Shown piece by piece: positions 15,608 through 26,517 of a DNA stretch of 64,000 nt. Positions within the stretch are counted from its first letter, which is position 1. Each line of letters begins with the position of its first letter. Source of the DNA: Deltaproteobacteria bacterium. Lineage in GTDB: Bacteria; Myxococcota_A; UBA9160; UBA6930. Where the stretch lies: contig VGRF01000014.1 in assembly GCA_016875395.1 (NCBI GenBank), forward strand, positions 1-64,000. The letters run 5' to 3'. The notes below the pieces were generated by a model. It was given only the letters and a program-made list of their open reading frames with translations. It made no database searches and had not been told where the DNA came from. A program made the position numbers and the translations under genes.

Positions 15608-16246
15608 TCAGGCGTGGGTTTCTTTCTCGGGCGCGGCGGGCGCCTTCGCCGCGCGCTCCGCTTCTTCTGCCGCGGCCAGGCGCGCCGCCTCCTGCTCTTC
15701 CGCTTTGCGCATGGCTTCCGCCACTTCGCGGTTCGGCACCAGCGTCATCGAGAGAGCGCGCCCGAGCATCTGCGGGTTGCTCTCCACGGTGACGAGGTCG
15801 CCGAGCACGGCGCGCACCTGGTCGAGCTTGTCGTAGCCCGCCTTGCGGTGCGCCATCTCGCGGCCCTTGAACATCACGGTCACTTTGACTTTGTCGCCGT
15901 CGATCAGGAACCGGCGCGCGTTCTTCAGCTTGAACTGGAGATCGTGCTCGTCGGTCGCGGGGCGCATCTTCACCTCTTTGAGCTGCGCCGTACGCCCCTT
16001 GCCCTTCGCCTTGCCCACGGCTGCCTTCTTCTTCTGCTCGTACTTGTACTTGCCGTAATCCATGATCCGGCAAACCGGCGGCCGCGCGTTCGGCGCGACC
16101 TCGACGAGATCGAGGCCGACTTCCTGAGCCTTCACCATCGCGACTTCGGGGCTCATCACGCCGAGCTGTTCGCCCTCGGCTCCGATTACGAGAATCTCCC
16201 GAACGCGGATGCGCTCGTTGACGCGCGTGGTGTCCTTCTCGGCGAT
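15608..16246 (-). CDS. infC: Translation initiation factor IF-3 (AUC start)
   Basis: 212 residues. The N-domain (RVNERIRVREILVIG ... LDLVEVAPNARPPVCRIMDYGKY) and C-domain (KNARRFLIDGDKVKVTVMFKGRE) are intact, and an Ala/Glu-rich tail of about 30 residues (AEEQEAARLAAAEEAERAA) extends beyond the usual end. No ATG, GTG or TTG fits the family N-terminus; an ATC at 16246 follows GGAGG by 8 bases and begins IAEKDTTRVNERIR. Rare AUU/AUC starts are typical of infC and let IF-3 repress its own translation. It begins 20 bp after the thrS stop. Confidence 0.93.
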   Translation of the reverse strand: MAEKDTTRVNERIRVREILVIGAEGEQLGVMSPEVAMVKAQEVGLDLVEVAPNARPPVCRIMDYGKYKYEQKKKAAVGKAKGKGRTAQLKEVKMRPATDEHDLQFKLKNARRFLIDGDKVKVTVMFKGREMAHRKAGYDKLDQVRAVLGDLVTVESNPQMLGRALSMTLVPNREVAEAMRKAEEQEAARLAAAEEAERAAKAPAAPEKETHA

Positions 16247-16266
16247 ATCCGTACCCTCCGTTCTTG

Positions 16267-18201
16267 TTAGGTCTCTCGCCGCGCGACGCGCGCGGAGAGA
16301 TCGGCGACGAAGGCATCCAGCGCCATCGCCGCCGCATTGCGTTCGCCCCGCGCGCGGAAGCGCGGAGTGACGGTGCTCGCGGCCTGCTCCTGATCGCCGA
16401 CCACGGCCATCACCGGGATCTTCATCAGCTCGGCTTCGCGAATCTTGTAGTTCAGCTTCTCGGCGCGGTCGTCGAGCGCTGCCCGCAATCCCGCAGCGCT
16501 GAGCGCGTCTCGCACCTTCGCGCCGTACTCGCGATGGCGATCCGTAATCGGCAGCACCACGACCTGATCGGGCGCGAGCCAGAGCGGGAAGTCGCCCGCG
16601 GTGTGCTCGATGTAAAGCGCGATGAAGCGCTCGAGCGAGCCGAGCACCGCGCGGTGCAGCATCGCGGGCTGGTGCTCCTTGCCGTCGCGTCCGATGTAGC
16701 GCAGCGCAAAGCGGCCCGGCATCGCCATGTCCATCTGCAGCGTGCCGAGCGTCCAGGCGCGACCGATCGCGTCGCGCACGTCGCACGCGATCTTCGGGCC
16801 GTAGAACGCGGCGTCGCCTGGCTTGATGCCGCACGCGTAGCCCGCGCTCTGCACGCCCTCCATCAGCGCCGTCTGCGCGCGCTCCCAGTCGGCGGGCTTG
16901 CCGAGGAAGCCCTTCTCCGGCCGCGTCTCGAGATTCACCTCGATCCCTGACAACCCGAGCGCGTCGTAGATCTCGCGCAGCATCTGGAAGAAGCGGTGGA
17001 TCTCCGCCTCCACCTGCTCGGGCTCGCAATAGATGTGCGCGTCGTCCTGCGCGAAGGTGCGCACGCGCGCGAGGCCGGTGAGCGTGCCGCTGCGCTCGTT
17101 GCGGTGAAGGCGCGAGAACTCCGCGAGGCGCAGCGGCAGATCGCGGTAGCTGCGCTTCTCGAGCCCGAACAGGTGGCAGTGGCCGGGGCAGTTCATCGCC
17201 TTCACGCCGAGCTCTTCGCCCTCGTCGGCGCCGGCGAACCAAAACATGTCGTCGCGGAAGTTGTCGTAGTGGCCCGAGGTCTTGAACAGCTCCGCCCGGA
17301 AGAGCTGCGGCGCCATCACTTCCTGGTAGCCGTACTTCGGATAGAGCGAGCGCACGAACGCGACGAGGCCGTTGTAGAGCGCCATGCCGCGCGGGAGCCA
17401 GAACGGCGCGCCGGGCGAGATCGGGTCGATGTGGAAGAGCTTCAGCTGCGCGCCGAGGCGGCGGTGATCGCGCGCCTTGGCCTGCTCGACGGCGGCGAGG
17501 TGCGCGTCGAGCTCTTTCTGCGACGCGAACGCGGTGCCGTAGATGCGCTGCAGCATCGGATTGCGCTCGTCGCCGCGCCAATAATTGCCCGACGACTCGA
17601 GCAGCTTCAGCGCGCCGATCTGGCCCGTGTGCTGCACGTGGGGGCCGCGGCAGAGATCGACGAAGCGGCCGTGGCGGAAGACCGTGATCTCCTCGCCTTC
17701 CGGGATGTCGCCCAGGCGCGAGAGCTTCAGCTCCTCGCCCATCGAAGCGAACAGCTTCTTCGCCTCGTCGCGCGAGATCACTTCGCGCGAGAACGCGGCG
17801 CCCTCCGCGAGGATGCGGCGCATCTCGTCCTCGATGCGCGCGAGGTCGTCGGGCGTGAACGGCCGCGCGACCTTGAAGTCGTACTGGAACTTCTCGCTGT
17901 GATCGGCGCGGCCGGCGTCGACCTGCGCCTCGGGAAAGAGCCGCTTCACCGCGTCGGCCATCACGTGCTCTGCGGAGTGGCGGATCACCTCGGCGCCCTG
18001 CGGGTCGCGGTCCGTCACGATCTGGAGCGACACGTTCGTGCGCAGCGGCGTGCGCAGGTCCACGAGCTTGCCGTCGATGCGCCCCGCGAGCGCGGCCTTC
18101 GCGAGCCCGCGGCCGATCTGCGCCGCAACTTCGAGCACGGTCGCACCGGCAGACACCGTGAGCTTTCGACCGTCGGGCAGGCCGACCTCGATGGAGCTCA
18201 T
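16267..18201 (-). CDS. thrS: Threonyl-tRNA synthetase
   Basis: 644 residues. The N-terminal TGS domain (IEVGLPDGRKLTVSAGATVLEVA), the tRNA-SAD editing domain with its zinc-type HSAEHVMADAV motif, the class II core (GAPFWLPRGMALYN, ELFKTSGHYDNF, MNCPGHCHLF with the zinc-ligand Cys, LPLRLAEFSRLHRNERSG) and the C-terminal anticodon-binding domain (QVVVLPITDRH) are all visible. Charges tRNA-Thr and clears Ser-tRNA-Thr. ATG at 18201 chosen because the TGS domain starts there; upstream codons would run into the tRNA-Val gene. First gene of the translation operon. Confidence 0.97.
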   Translation of the reverse strand: MSSIEVGLPDGRKLTVSAGATVLEVAAQIGRGLAKAALAGRIDGKLVDLRTPLRTNVSLQIVTDRDPQGAEVIRHSAEHVMADAVKRLFPEAQVDAGRADHSEKFQYDFKVARPFTPDDLARIEDEMRRILAEGAAFSREVISRDEAKKLFASMGEELKLSRLGDIPEGEEITVFRHGRFVDLCRGPHVQHTGQIGALKLLESSGNYWRGDERNPMLQRIYGTAFASQKELDAHLAAVEQAKARDHRRLGAQLKLFHIDPISPGAPFWLPRGMALYNGLVAFVRSLYPKYGYQEVMAPQLFRAELFKTSGHYDNFRDDMFWFAGADEGEELGVKAMNCPGHCHLFGLEKRSYRDLPLRLAEFSRLHRNERSGTLTGLARVRTFAQDDAHIYCEPEQVEAEIHRFFQMLREIYDALGLSGIEVNLETRPEKGFLGKPADWERAQTALMEGVQSAGYACGIKPGDAAFYGPKIACDVRDAIGRAWTLGTLQMDMAMPGRFALRYIGRDGKEHQPAMLHRAVLGSLERFIALYIEHTAGDFPLWLAPDQVVVLPITDRHREYGAKVRDALSAAGLRAALDDRAEKLNYKIREAELMKIPVMAVVGDQEQAASTVTPRFRARGERNAAAMALDAFVADLSARVARRET

Positions 18202-18302
18202 GAACGGTGTTGGGACGAGAGCGACATTCCGTGTGGACTCGGTCTTCTCGGGCTGACTGCCGCGCCCCGAGCGGGGTGAGCGGCCAGGTGGGTCGAAAGG
18301 CT

Positions 18303-18379
18303 TGGTAGACACGGGCGGGCTCGAACCGCCGACCTCCGCCATGTCAAGGCGGCGCTCTAGCCAACTGAGCTACGTGTCT
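18303..18379 (-). tRNA. tRNA-Val (anticodon GAC)
   Basis: 77 nt with encoded CCA. Acceptor AGACACG pairs with CGTGTCT; D-arm has AGCTCAGTTGG; anticodon stem CCGCC/GGCGG holds loop TTGACAT, anticodon GAC (valine GUC/GUU); T-arm GGTTCGAGCC. It lies about 100 bp upstream of thrS in the same direction. Confidence 0.95.
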
Positions 18380-18445
18380 GAAGTTCCTCTAAAGAGGCGA
18401 TTTCAATACCGTTTTCGGCTTGGGGTGTCAATCAAACCCACGCCT

Positions 18446-19249
18446 TCAGGGCGCCTTCGGCCCCCTCGCCGGGGCGAGACCCGTGCGTTCCGGATGCAAG
18501 CGGACGCGGACGGACGCCGGCGCACTCTCTGGCACGGTGGCTTCTGCGCTGAAGCCCGCAGGCGGCTCGCTCGCGAGTCGGCGCGCAAGCACGTCCGCCG
18601 GCAGTCCGGTCACGAACAGGGTGATCTCGGCGGCTTCGAACCGGCGCGGGACCGCGCTTTGTGCCCCAATCGCCGAAATGCGGGCGCGCAGCGCTGCGAG
18701 CGCCTGCGCGTCGTAGGGCGCCTCGAGAATCACCTGCGTGGTCGCCCCGGCATCGGCGCCGCTGACGAGCGCGAGGCCCGCCGCTGCGAGCGCCGCCTGC
18801 ACTCGCGCGGCGTCGACCACCGCCTCCACTCGCCAGGCGTGCTCGAGCGGGATCGGGTCCGTCGCCTTCCGAGGTTTCGGCGGCGGGTCGCCGGGCTGCC
18901 GCTTCGGCTTGGGCTCACGCACGCCGAGGTCCGCCAGCACGCCGTGACCGAGCGTGTAGTCGGCGAGCTTGCCGAGCGCCGCGCGCAGTGCCGCCTCGTC
19001 GTCGCGCGCGTCTTCGCGCGCGAACTGCGCCGCGTACGAAAGCACGGCGTTCTCGATGCCCTTCGCGACCGCGGCCTGCCGCCGCGCGCGCAGCGTCTCC
19101 GCATCGGGCTTCGGCGCGGGCGGCGCTCCCGGAATCCGCGGCGGGAGCGCGAATGCGCCGTCCGCCTGCACGCGCACGGCGCCGCCCGCCGCGAGCGAGG
19201 CGAGCGGAGTGAGCAGCAGCGCGATCACCCACGCCGCGCGCAAGCTCAC
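18446..19249 (-). CDS. Exported protein of unknown function
   Basis: 267 residues from a GTG that overlaps the dnaE stop (GTGA), so translation is coupled to dnaE. A signal peptide is clear: RAAWVIALLLTPLASLAAGG, with an ALA-type cleavage site. The mature part has a Pro-rich stretch (PPRIPGAPPAPKPD), a helical region (RRQAAVAKGIENAVLSYAAQF), a second Lys/Pro-rich linker and a C-terminal alpha/beta region with two similar halves (VDAARVQAALAAAGLAL and LFVTGLPADVLARRL). I do not recognise the family. Periplasmic location is inferred. Coupling of an exported protein to the replicative polymerase is probably just genome compaction. Confidence 0.7.
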   Translation of the reverse strand: MSLRAAWVIALLLTPLASLAAGGAVRVQADGAFALPPRIPGAPPAPKPDAETLRARRQAAVAKGIENAVLSYAAQFAREDARDDEAALRAALGKLADYTLGHGVLADLGVREPKPKRQPGDPPPKPRKATDPIPLEHAWRVEAVVDAARVQAALAAAGLALVSGADAGATTQVILEAPYDAQALAALRARISAIGAQSAVPRRFEAAEITLFVTGLPADVLARRLASEPPAGFSAEATVPESAPASVRVRLHPERTGLAPARGPKAP

Positions 19250-22200
19250 AGCGCGACCTCGGCGACGGGGCGGCCGAACAGCGCGTTCACGTCGGCGAGC
19301 AGCGCCTCCGTCGGCGTCACCGCTAGCGTGTCCGGCAGCGCGAGCACCGTCTCGCTCTCGCCCAGGATCGTGACGTGCAGCGAGACCGAGCAGTCGCCGC
19401 CGTGCTTGCCGAGCACCGCCTTGAGCGCCGCCATGCGGTCGTGCGTCGACTCGGTGGCGAGCACGCGAATCGTGACGCGCGCAGCGAGCTTCTCCTCCGC
19501 TTCGGCGAGCGAGTAGAGGTCGCGCGCGATCATGCGCGGCGGGTCGGCGCTCTCGAGCGATCCCGACACGATCACGGGCAGCACGCCGCCGCCCGCCTGC
19601 GAGGCCGACTCGAGCGCGCGCTTCAGCAGCGCGCGATGCACGCCGAACGGCTCGGCGAAGATCACGAGCTCGAAGCTGCCCGTGGCGTCCTCGAGCGTCG
19701 CGAAGCCCATCGTCTGTCCGCGCCGCGTACGCGTCTCACGCAGCGCCGTAATCACTCCGCCCGCGCGCACCTCGCGCCCCACCTTCTCGGAGGCCGCGAC
19801 CGCGGTCACGTCCGTGAAGCGGCGAAGCGCCGCGGCGTGCGCTTCGAGCGGATGGCCCGTGACGTAGAAGCCGAGCACCTCTTTCTCGTTCGAGAGCCGC
19901 TCCGCCTCGGTCCACGCCGGCGCTTCGGGCAGCTCGCGCGCGGCGCTCGTCGAGCCGCCGCCGTCGCCGAACAGGCTCTCCTGCCCGATCTCGCGGTCGC
20001 GCTGCGCCGCGGCGCCGCTCTCGAGCGCGGAGTCGAGCGCGTTCCACACCGAGGCGCGGTTCTTGTGCAGCGAGTCGTAGGCGCCGCACTTCACGAGCGC
20101 CTCGACCACGCGGCGGTTCACCTTGCGCGAGTCGACGCGCGAGGCGAAGTCGAACAGCGAGGTGAACGCGCCGCTCTCGCCGCGCACGCCGAGGATCGAC
20201 TCGATCGCGCCCTCGCCGACGTTCTTGACGCCCGCGAGTCCGAAGCGAATGCCCTCCGCGACCGGCGTGAAGTCGCGCGCGCTCTCGTTCACGTCGGGCG
20301 GCAGCACGTCCATCTTGCGGTCGCGCGCGTGCGCGATGTAGCGCGCGAGCTTGTCGTGGTTGCCGGCTTCGATCGAGAGCAGCGCCGCCCAGTACTCGCG
20401 CGGATGGTTCGCCTTGAGATACGCGGTCTGGTACGTGACGAACGCGTACGCCGTCGAGTGCGCCTTCGGGAAGCCGTACTCCGCGAACTCCGCGATCTGG
20501 TCGAACAGCGTCGCGGCCTTCTTCGGATCGATCTGCTTGGCCGCGCAGCCCGCGACGAATTTGTCGCGGTGCTTCGCCATCTCCTCGGGCTTCTTCTTGC
20601 CCATCGCGCGCCGTAACAAGTCCGCCTCGCCGAGCGAGTAGCCCGCGAGCCGGTTCGCGATCTGCAGCACCTGATCCTGATAGACGATCACCCCGAGCGT
20701 CTCGGCGAGCAGCTCCTGCAGCTCGGGCACGAGGTACTCGACCTTCGCCTGCCCGTGCTTGCGCGCGACGTAGTCCTCGACCATGCCCGAGCCGAGCGGG
20801 CCCGGCCGGTAGAGCGCGATCAGCGGGATGATCTCCTTGAACGTGCGCGGCTTCAGCTTCGTCACGAGGTCGGTCATCCCGGACGATTCCATCTGGAACA
20901 CGCCCTCGGTGTCGCCGCGCGAGAGAAGCTCGAACGTCTTCTCGTCGTCGAGCGGGATCTTCTCCACGTCGAAGTCGCGGGCGCCGCTCGCGCGCACGTT
21001 GCGCTCGGCGTCGGCGAGCACGGTCAGCGTCTTCAGGCCGAGGAAGTCGAACTTGATCAGGCCGATCTTCTCGACGCAGCGCATGTCGTACTGCACGACC
21101 ACGTCGCCCGTCTTCGCGTCGCGGTAGAGCGGCGCGAGCTGGATCAGCGGGACGTCGCCGATCACGACGCCGGCCGCGTGGGTCGATGCGTGTCTCGTCA
21201 GCCCTTCGAGCCGCCGGCCCGTCTCGATCAGCTTCGCGATCTGCCCGTCGGACTCGACGCGCGCGCGCAGCTCCGGGCTCTGCTCGAGCGCCTCGTCGAT
21301 CTTGATGCCGAGCGTCTCGGGGATCAGCTTCGCGATGCGGTCCACGTCGCCGAACGGCATGCCCATCACGCGCCCGACGTCGCGCAGCACGGCGCGCGCC
21401 TGCAGCGTTCCGAACGTGATGATCTGAGCGACTTTGCGGCCGTCGTCGCCGCGGCCCTCTTCGTCGTACTTCTTCGAGACGTACTCGATCACCTGGCCGC
21501 GCCCGCGCATGCAGAAGTCGACGTCGATGTCCGGCATCGAGATGCGCTCGGGATTCAAGAAGCGCTCGAAGATGATGTCGTACTCGATCGGATCGACGCC
21601 GGTGATGCCGAGGCTCCACGCGACGAGGCTGCCTGCCGAAGAGCCGCGGCCGGGGCCGACGGGGATGCCGTGGTTCCGCGCGTAGCCGATGAAGTCGGCG
21701 ACGATCAGGAAGTAGCCGGCGAAGCCCATCTGCTGGATCACGCCGAGCTCGTACTCGAGGCGCTTCCCGTACTCCGCGAGCTTCTTCGGAAGCGGCTCAT
21801 CGGGCGCGAGGCCAAATCGCTTGCGCAGCCCGGCGTGCGAGTTCGCGATCAGCACCGCCTCGCGCGTCGTGTTCGCCGCGACCTGGAACTCGGGCATGTG
21901 GTACTTGCCCATGGGGATCTCGAGCGAGCAGCGCTCGGCGATCTCCATCGAGTTGTGCACCGCGCTCGGGTGATCGTGGAAGAGCTCGAGCATCTCGTCG
22001 CCGCTCTTCACGTAGAAGCCGCGGCCGTCGAAGCGGAAGCGGTTCGGGTCGTCGAGGTTCGCGGCGGTGCCGATGCAGAGCAGCGCGTCGTGGTGCTCGT
22101 GGTCGCTGTGCTCGAGGTAGTGCGCGTCGTTCGTGGCGAGCAGCGGCAGGCGCAGGTCGCTCGCCATCTTCAAGAGCTCGGCGTTGACGCGATCCTGGTC

Positions 22201-22755
22201 GGGAATGCCGTGCCGCTGCAGCTCGAGGTAGTACGCGCCCTTGAACATGCGCGAGAACTCTTCGGCCATCGCCCACGCCGCGTTCGAGTCGCCCGCGAGA
22301 ATGCGCCGCGAGACGAGCGAGCTGAGGCAGCCGGAGGTCGTCACGAGCCCTTCGCTGTGCTTCGCCAGCAGCTCGAGGTCGATGCGCGGCTTGTAGTAGA
22401 ACCCCTCGAGGTACGCCTTCGAGATCAGGACCATCAGGTTCTTGTACCCGACCTCGTTCGTCGCGATCAGCAACTGGTGGCTGATCGCGTCGTAGCCGCT
22501 CGCGTCCTTCTCGCGCTTCTCCTTGTCGAAGCGCGAGCCCGCCGCGATGTAGGCCTCGCAGCCGATGATCGGCTTCACCCCGTTCGCGACGGCCTTCTCG
22601 TAGAACTCGACCGCCCCGAACAAGTTGCCGTGATCGGTCATCGCGATCGCGCTCTGCCCGAGCGCCTTCACGCGCTCGAACAGCGGGTTGTGCTTGATCG
22701 CGCCGTCGAGCAGCGAGTACTGCGTGTGCAGGTGGAGGTGCGTGAAGGCGGTCAC
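19246..22755 (-). CDS. dnaE: DNA polymerase III alpha subunit
   Basis: 1169 residues, DnaE1 type. The N-terminal PHP domain (THLHLHTQYSLLDGAIK, AMTDHGNLFGAVEFY) keeps its metal-type histidines. The polymerase core shows GPGRGSSAGSLVAWSLGIT, DIDVDFCMRGRGQVIEYV and a PDIDVDF-type aspartate pair, then the fingers region (YQDQVLQIANRLAGYSLGEADLLRRAMGKKK). A helix-hairpin-helix, an OB domain (VGREVRAGGVITALRETRTRRG) and a C-terminal tail follow. It is the replicative polymerase. GTG start. It lies 4 bp downstream of guaA, and both are probably on one transcript. Confidence 0.97.
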   Translation of the reverse strand: MTAFTHLHLHTQYSLLDGAIKHNPLFERVKALGQSAIAMTDHGNLFGAVEFYEKAVANGVKPIIGCEAYIAAGSRFDKEKREKDASGYDAISHQLLIATNEVGYKNLMVLISKAYLEGFYYKPRIDLELLAKHSEGLVTTSGCLSSLVSRRILAGDSNAAWAMAEEFSRMFKGAYYLELQRHGIPDQDRVNAELLKMASDLRLPLLATNDAHYLEHSDHEHHDALLCIGTAANLDDPNRFRFDGRGFYVKSGDEMLELFHDHPSAVHNSMEIAERCSLEIPMGKYHMPEFQVAANTTREAVLIANSHAGLRKRFGLAPDEPLPKKLAEYGKRLEYELGVIQQMGFAGYFLIVADFIGYARNHGIPVGPGRGSSAGSLVAWSLGITGVDPIEYDIIFERFLNPERISMPDIDVDFCMRGRGQVIEYVSKKYDEEGRGDDGRKVAQIITFGTLQARAVLRDVGRVMGMPFGDVDRIAKLIPETLGIKIDEALEQSPELRARVESDGQIAKLIETGRRLEGLTRHASTHAAGVVIGDVPLIQLAPLYRDAKTGDVVVQYDMRCVEKIGLIKFDFLGLKTLTVLADAERNVRASGARDFDVEKIPLDDEKTFELLSRGDTEGVFQMESSGMTDLVTKLKPRTFKEIIPLIALYRPGPLGSGMVEDYVARKHGQAKVEYLVPELQELLAETLGVIVYQDQVLQIANRLAGYSLGEADLLRRAMGKKKPEEMAKHRDKFVAGCAAKQIDPKKAATLFDQIAEFAEYGFPKAHSTAYAFVTYQTAYLKANHPREYWAALLSIEAGNHDKLARYIAHARDRKMDVLPPDVNESARDFTPVAEGIRFGLAGVKNVGEGAIESILGVRGESGAFTSLFDFASRVDSRKVNRRVVEALVKCGAYDSLHKNRASVWNALDSALESGAAAQRDREIGQESLFGDGGGSTSAARELPEAPAWTEAERLSNEKEVLGFYVTGHPLEAHAAALRRFTDVTAVAASEKVGREVRAGGVITALRETRTRRGQTMGFATLEDATGSFELVIFAEPFGVHRALLKRALESASQAGGGVLPVIVSGSLESADPPRMIARDLYSLAEAEEKLAARVTIRVLATESTHDRMAALKAVLGKHGGDCSVSLHVTILGESETVLALPDTLAVTPTEALLADVNALFGRPVAEVAL

Positions 22756-22759
22756 GCGC

Positions 22760-24313
22760 TCACTCCCACTCGATCGTGGCCGGCGGCTTCGACGACACGT
22801 CGTAGACGACGCGGTTCACGCCCTTCACCTCGTTCGTGATGCGGCTCGAGATCGTGGCGAGCAGCTCGTGCGGGAGGCGCGACCAGTCCGCCGTCATCGC
22901 GTCGGCGCTCGACACGCAGCGCAGCGCGATGGTGTTCTCGTAGGTGCGCTCGTCGCCCATCACGCCCACGCTCTGGATCGGGAGGAACACGGCGAAGGCC
23001 TGCCAGATCTGGTCGTACCAGTTCGCGCGGCGGATCTCCTCGATCAAGATCGCGTCGGCGCGGCGCAGGATCGCGAGCCGCTCGCGCGTGACTTCGCCGA
23101 TCACGCGGATCGCGAGGCCCGGGCCAGGGAATGGGTGCCGCCCGACCATCACGTGCGGGAGTCCGAGCTGGCGCCCGGCCGCGCGCACCTCGTCCTTGAA
23201 CAGCTCGCGCAGCGGTTCGACGAGCTTGAGGCGCATACGCTCCGGCAGGCCGCCCACGTTGTGGTGCGTCTTGATCGTCGCCGACGGCCCACGCACCGAG
23301 ATGCTCTCGATCACGTCGGGATAGAGCGTGCCTTGCACGAGGTAGTCCGCGCCGCCGAGCTTCGCGGCCTCGGCGTCGAACACCTCGATGAAGAGGTGGC
23401 CGATGATGCGGCGTTTCTTCTCGGGGTCCGTCACGCCCGCGAGCGCGCTGAGGAAGCGCTCGCTCGCATCCACCGTCACGAGCTTCACGTGCAGGTTCTC
23501 GCGGAAGGTGCGCTCGACCTCGGCGCGCTCGCCTTCTCGCAGCAAGCCGTGATCGACGAAGATGCACGTGAGCTGATCGCCGATCGCGCGGTGCACGAGC
23601 GCCGCCGCGACCGAGGAGTCGACGCCGCCGCTGAGCCCGCAGATCGTGCGCCCCGCGCCGACCTGCTCGCGCACGCGCGCGACGGCGCTGTCGACGAACG
23701 CGTCCACCGTCCAGTTCGGGCGCGCGCCGCACATGCCGAGCGCAAAGTTGCGCAGCAGCACGTCGCCGCCTTCGGTGTGCAGCACCTCGGGGTGGAACTG
23801 CACGCCGACGAGGGGCCTCGAGCGATGCGCCACCGCCGCGAAGGGCGAGTTCGCGCTGGTCGCGATCACCTCGAAGCCGTCGGGCAGGCGCAGCACGCGA
23901 TCGCCGTGGCTCATCCACACGTTGCGGTCCGCGCCGCCGAGCCCCGCGAACAGCGGGTGCGGCTTCTCGACGTGCAGCGCCGCGCGGCCGTACTCGCGCG
24001 CCTCGGCCTTCTCGACCACGCCGCCGAGCTGGTAGGCCATCAGCTGCTGCCCGTAACAAATCCCGAGCACCGGCACCCCGAGCTCGTACACGCCCTCGTC
24101 GCAGCTCGGCGCGCCTTCCGCGTACACGCTCGACGGCCCGCCCGAGAGCACGATGCCCTTCGGCGCGAAGGCGCGAATTTTCTCGAGCGGCCAGTTCGGA
24201 GGCTGGATCTCGCAGTAGACGCGCTGCTCGCGGATGCGGCGCGCGATCAGCTGGCTGTACTGGGCCCCGAAGTCGAGGATGAGGATGCGGTCGGCGTGGG
24301 CGTCGGCGGACAT
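22760..24313 (-). CDS. guaA: GMP synthase (glutamine-hydrolysing)
   Basis: 517 residues. N-terminal class I glutamine amidotransferase with nucleophile Cys86 ([12 protein letters not shown]) and the His/Glu pair of [15 protein letters not shown]; then the ATP-pyrophosphatase domain with P-loop [15 protein letters not shown]; then the dimerisation domain ending in [19 protein letters not shown], the canonical C-terminus. Converts XMP to GMP. It follows guaB by 88 bp, making a guaBA unit. Confidence 0.98.
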   Translation of the reverse strand: MSADAHADRILILDFGAQYSQLIARRIREQRVYCEIQPPNWPLEKIRAFAPKGIVLSGGPSSVYAEGAPSCDEGVYELGVPVLGICYGQQLMAYQLGGVVEKAEAREYGRAALHVEKPHPLFAGLGGADRNVWMSHGDRVLRLPDGFEVIATSANSPFAAVAHRSRPLVGVQFHPEVLHTEGGDVLLRNFALGMCGARPNWTVDAFVDSAVARVREQVGAGRTICGLSGGVDSSVAAALVHRAIGDQLTCIFVDHGLLREGERAEVERTFRENLHVKLVTVDASERFLSALAGVTDPEKKRRIIGHLFIEVFDAEAAKLGGADYLVQGTLYPDVIESISVRGPSATIKTHHNVGGLPERMRLKLVEPLRELFKDEVRAAGRQLGLPHVMVGRHPFPGPGLAIRVIGEVTRERLAILRRADAILIEEIRRANWYDQIWQAFAVFLPIQSVGVMGDERTYENTIALRCVSSADAMTADWSRLPHELLATISSRITNEVKGVNRVVYDVSSKPPATIEWE

Positions 24314-24401
24314 GGGGGAAATCTCGGTGGGGCAGCCGAGGGGAAGCCGCCGGGTTGGTTGTTAGGGGCGGCGGGGGATGCCGCGCTGCCGCGGGCTCGG
24401 A

Positions 24402-25978
<1,577 letters not shown>

Positions 25979-26013
25979 CATTGGATTGCGGGGGACGCGT
26001 GAGACCGAGCACC

Positions 26014-26517
26014 TCACGACGCTTCGCGCGGCAGCGGATCCGCTCTCGGGGAGAGCTCCGCGCCCGGGCGGCGCAGGACCTCAGCTCTTCGGGGGAAGCA
26101 GCGCGGCGGTCGAGGCGTGCAGCGCCCCCCCCCGAGCTCGCGCACGACCGCCTCGAGCACGCGCACCGCGGCCTGCGGCGCGTCCTGCGCGAAGCGGTGG
26201 AAGGCGGTGCGCGTGAGGAGCAGCACACGGGACGGCGCGGCGGCCTTCAGCGAGGCCTCGCGGTTGCCGCTGCGCGCGAGCGCCGCGAGGCCGAGCGCGG
26301 CGGGCGCCTCGATCCGCGGCAGCTCGCCCACTCCTTCGCGTGAGCAGTCGAGCGCGCCGTCTACGAGCAGGAACGCGCCGTCGGCCTCGCTGCCCTCGAG
26401 GCAGAGCATTTCGCCCGCCCGGAGCGCCTGCTCCTCGACCACGTCGGCGAGGATCGCGAGCTCCCTCTCCGCGAGGTCCGCGAAGATCGGGAAGCGCGCC
26501 CAGTCGACCGCGCTCAC
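26014..26517 (-). CDS. Cyclic-nucleotide-binding-like protein, frameshift near 3' end
   Basis: The first ~130 residues form a cNMP-binding (CAP_ED) fold: FADLAERELAILADVVEEQALRAGEMLCLEGSEADGAFLLVDGAL, then PAALGLAALARSGNREASLKAAAPSRVLLLTRTAFHRFAQ. The phosphate-binding cassette Arg is not obvious, so a ligand is uncertain; there is no DNA-binding domain. A run of nine Cs (26125-26133) follows; as written the protein reads into an unnatural RCTPRPPR tail. One extra base in that run would give GGALHASTAALLPPKS and a stop at 26081-26083, which looks native. GTG start overlaps the next upstream gene's stop (GTGA). Confidence 0.7.
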   Translation of the reverse strand: MSAVDWARFPIFADLAERELAILADVVEEQALRAGEMLCLEGSEADGAFLLVDGALDCSREGVGELPRIEAPAALGLAALARSGNREASLKAAAPSRVLLLTRTAFHRFAQDAPQAAVRVLEAVVRELGGGRCTPRPPRCFPRRAEVLRRPGAELSPRADPLPREAS

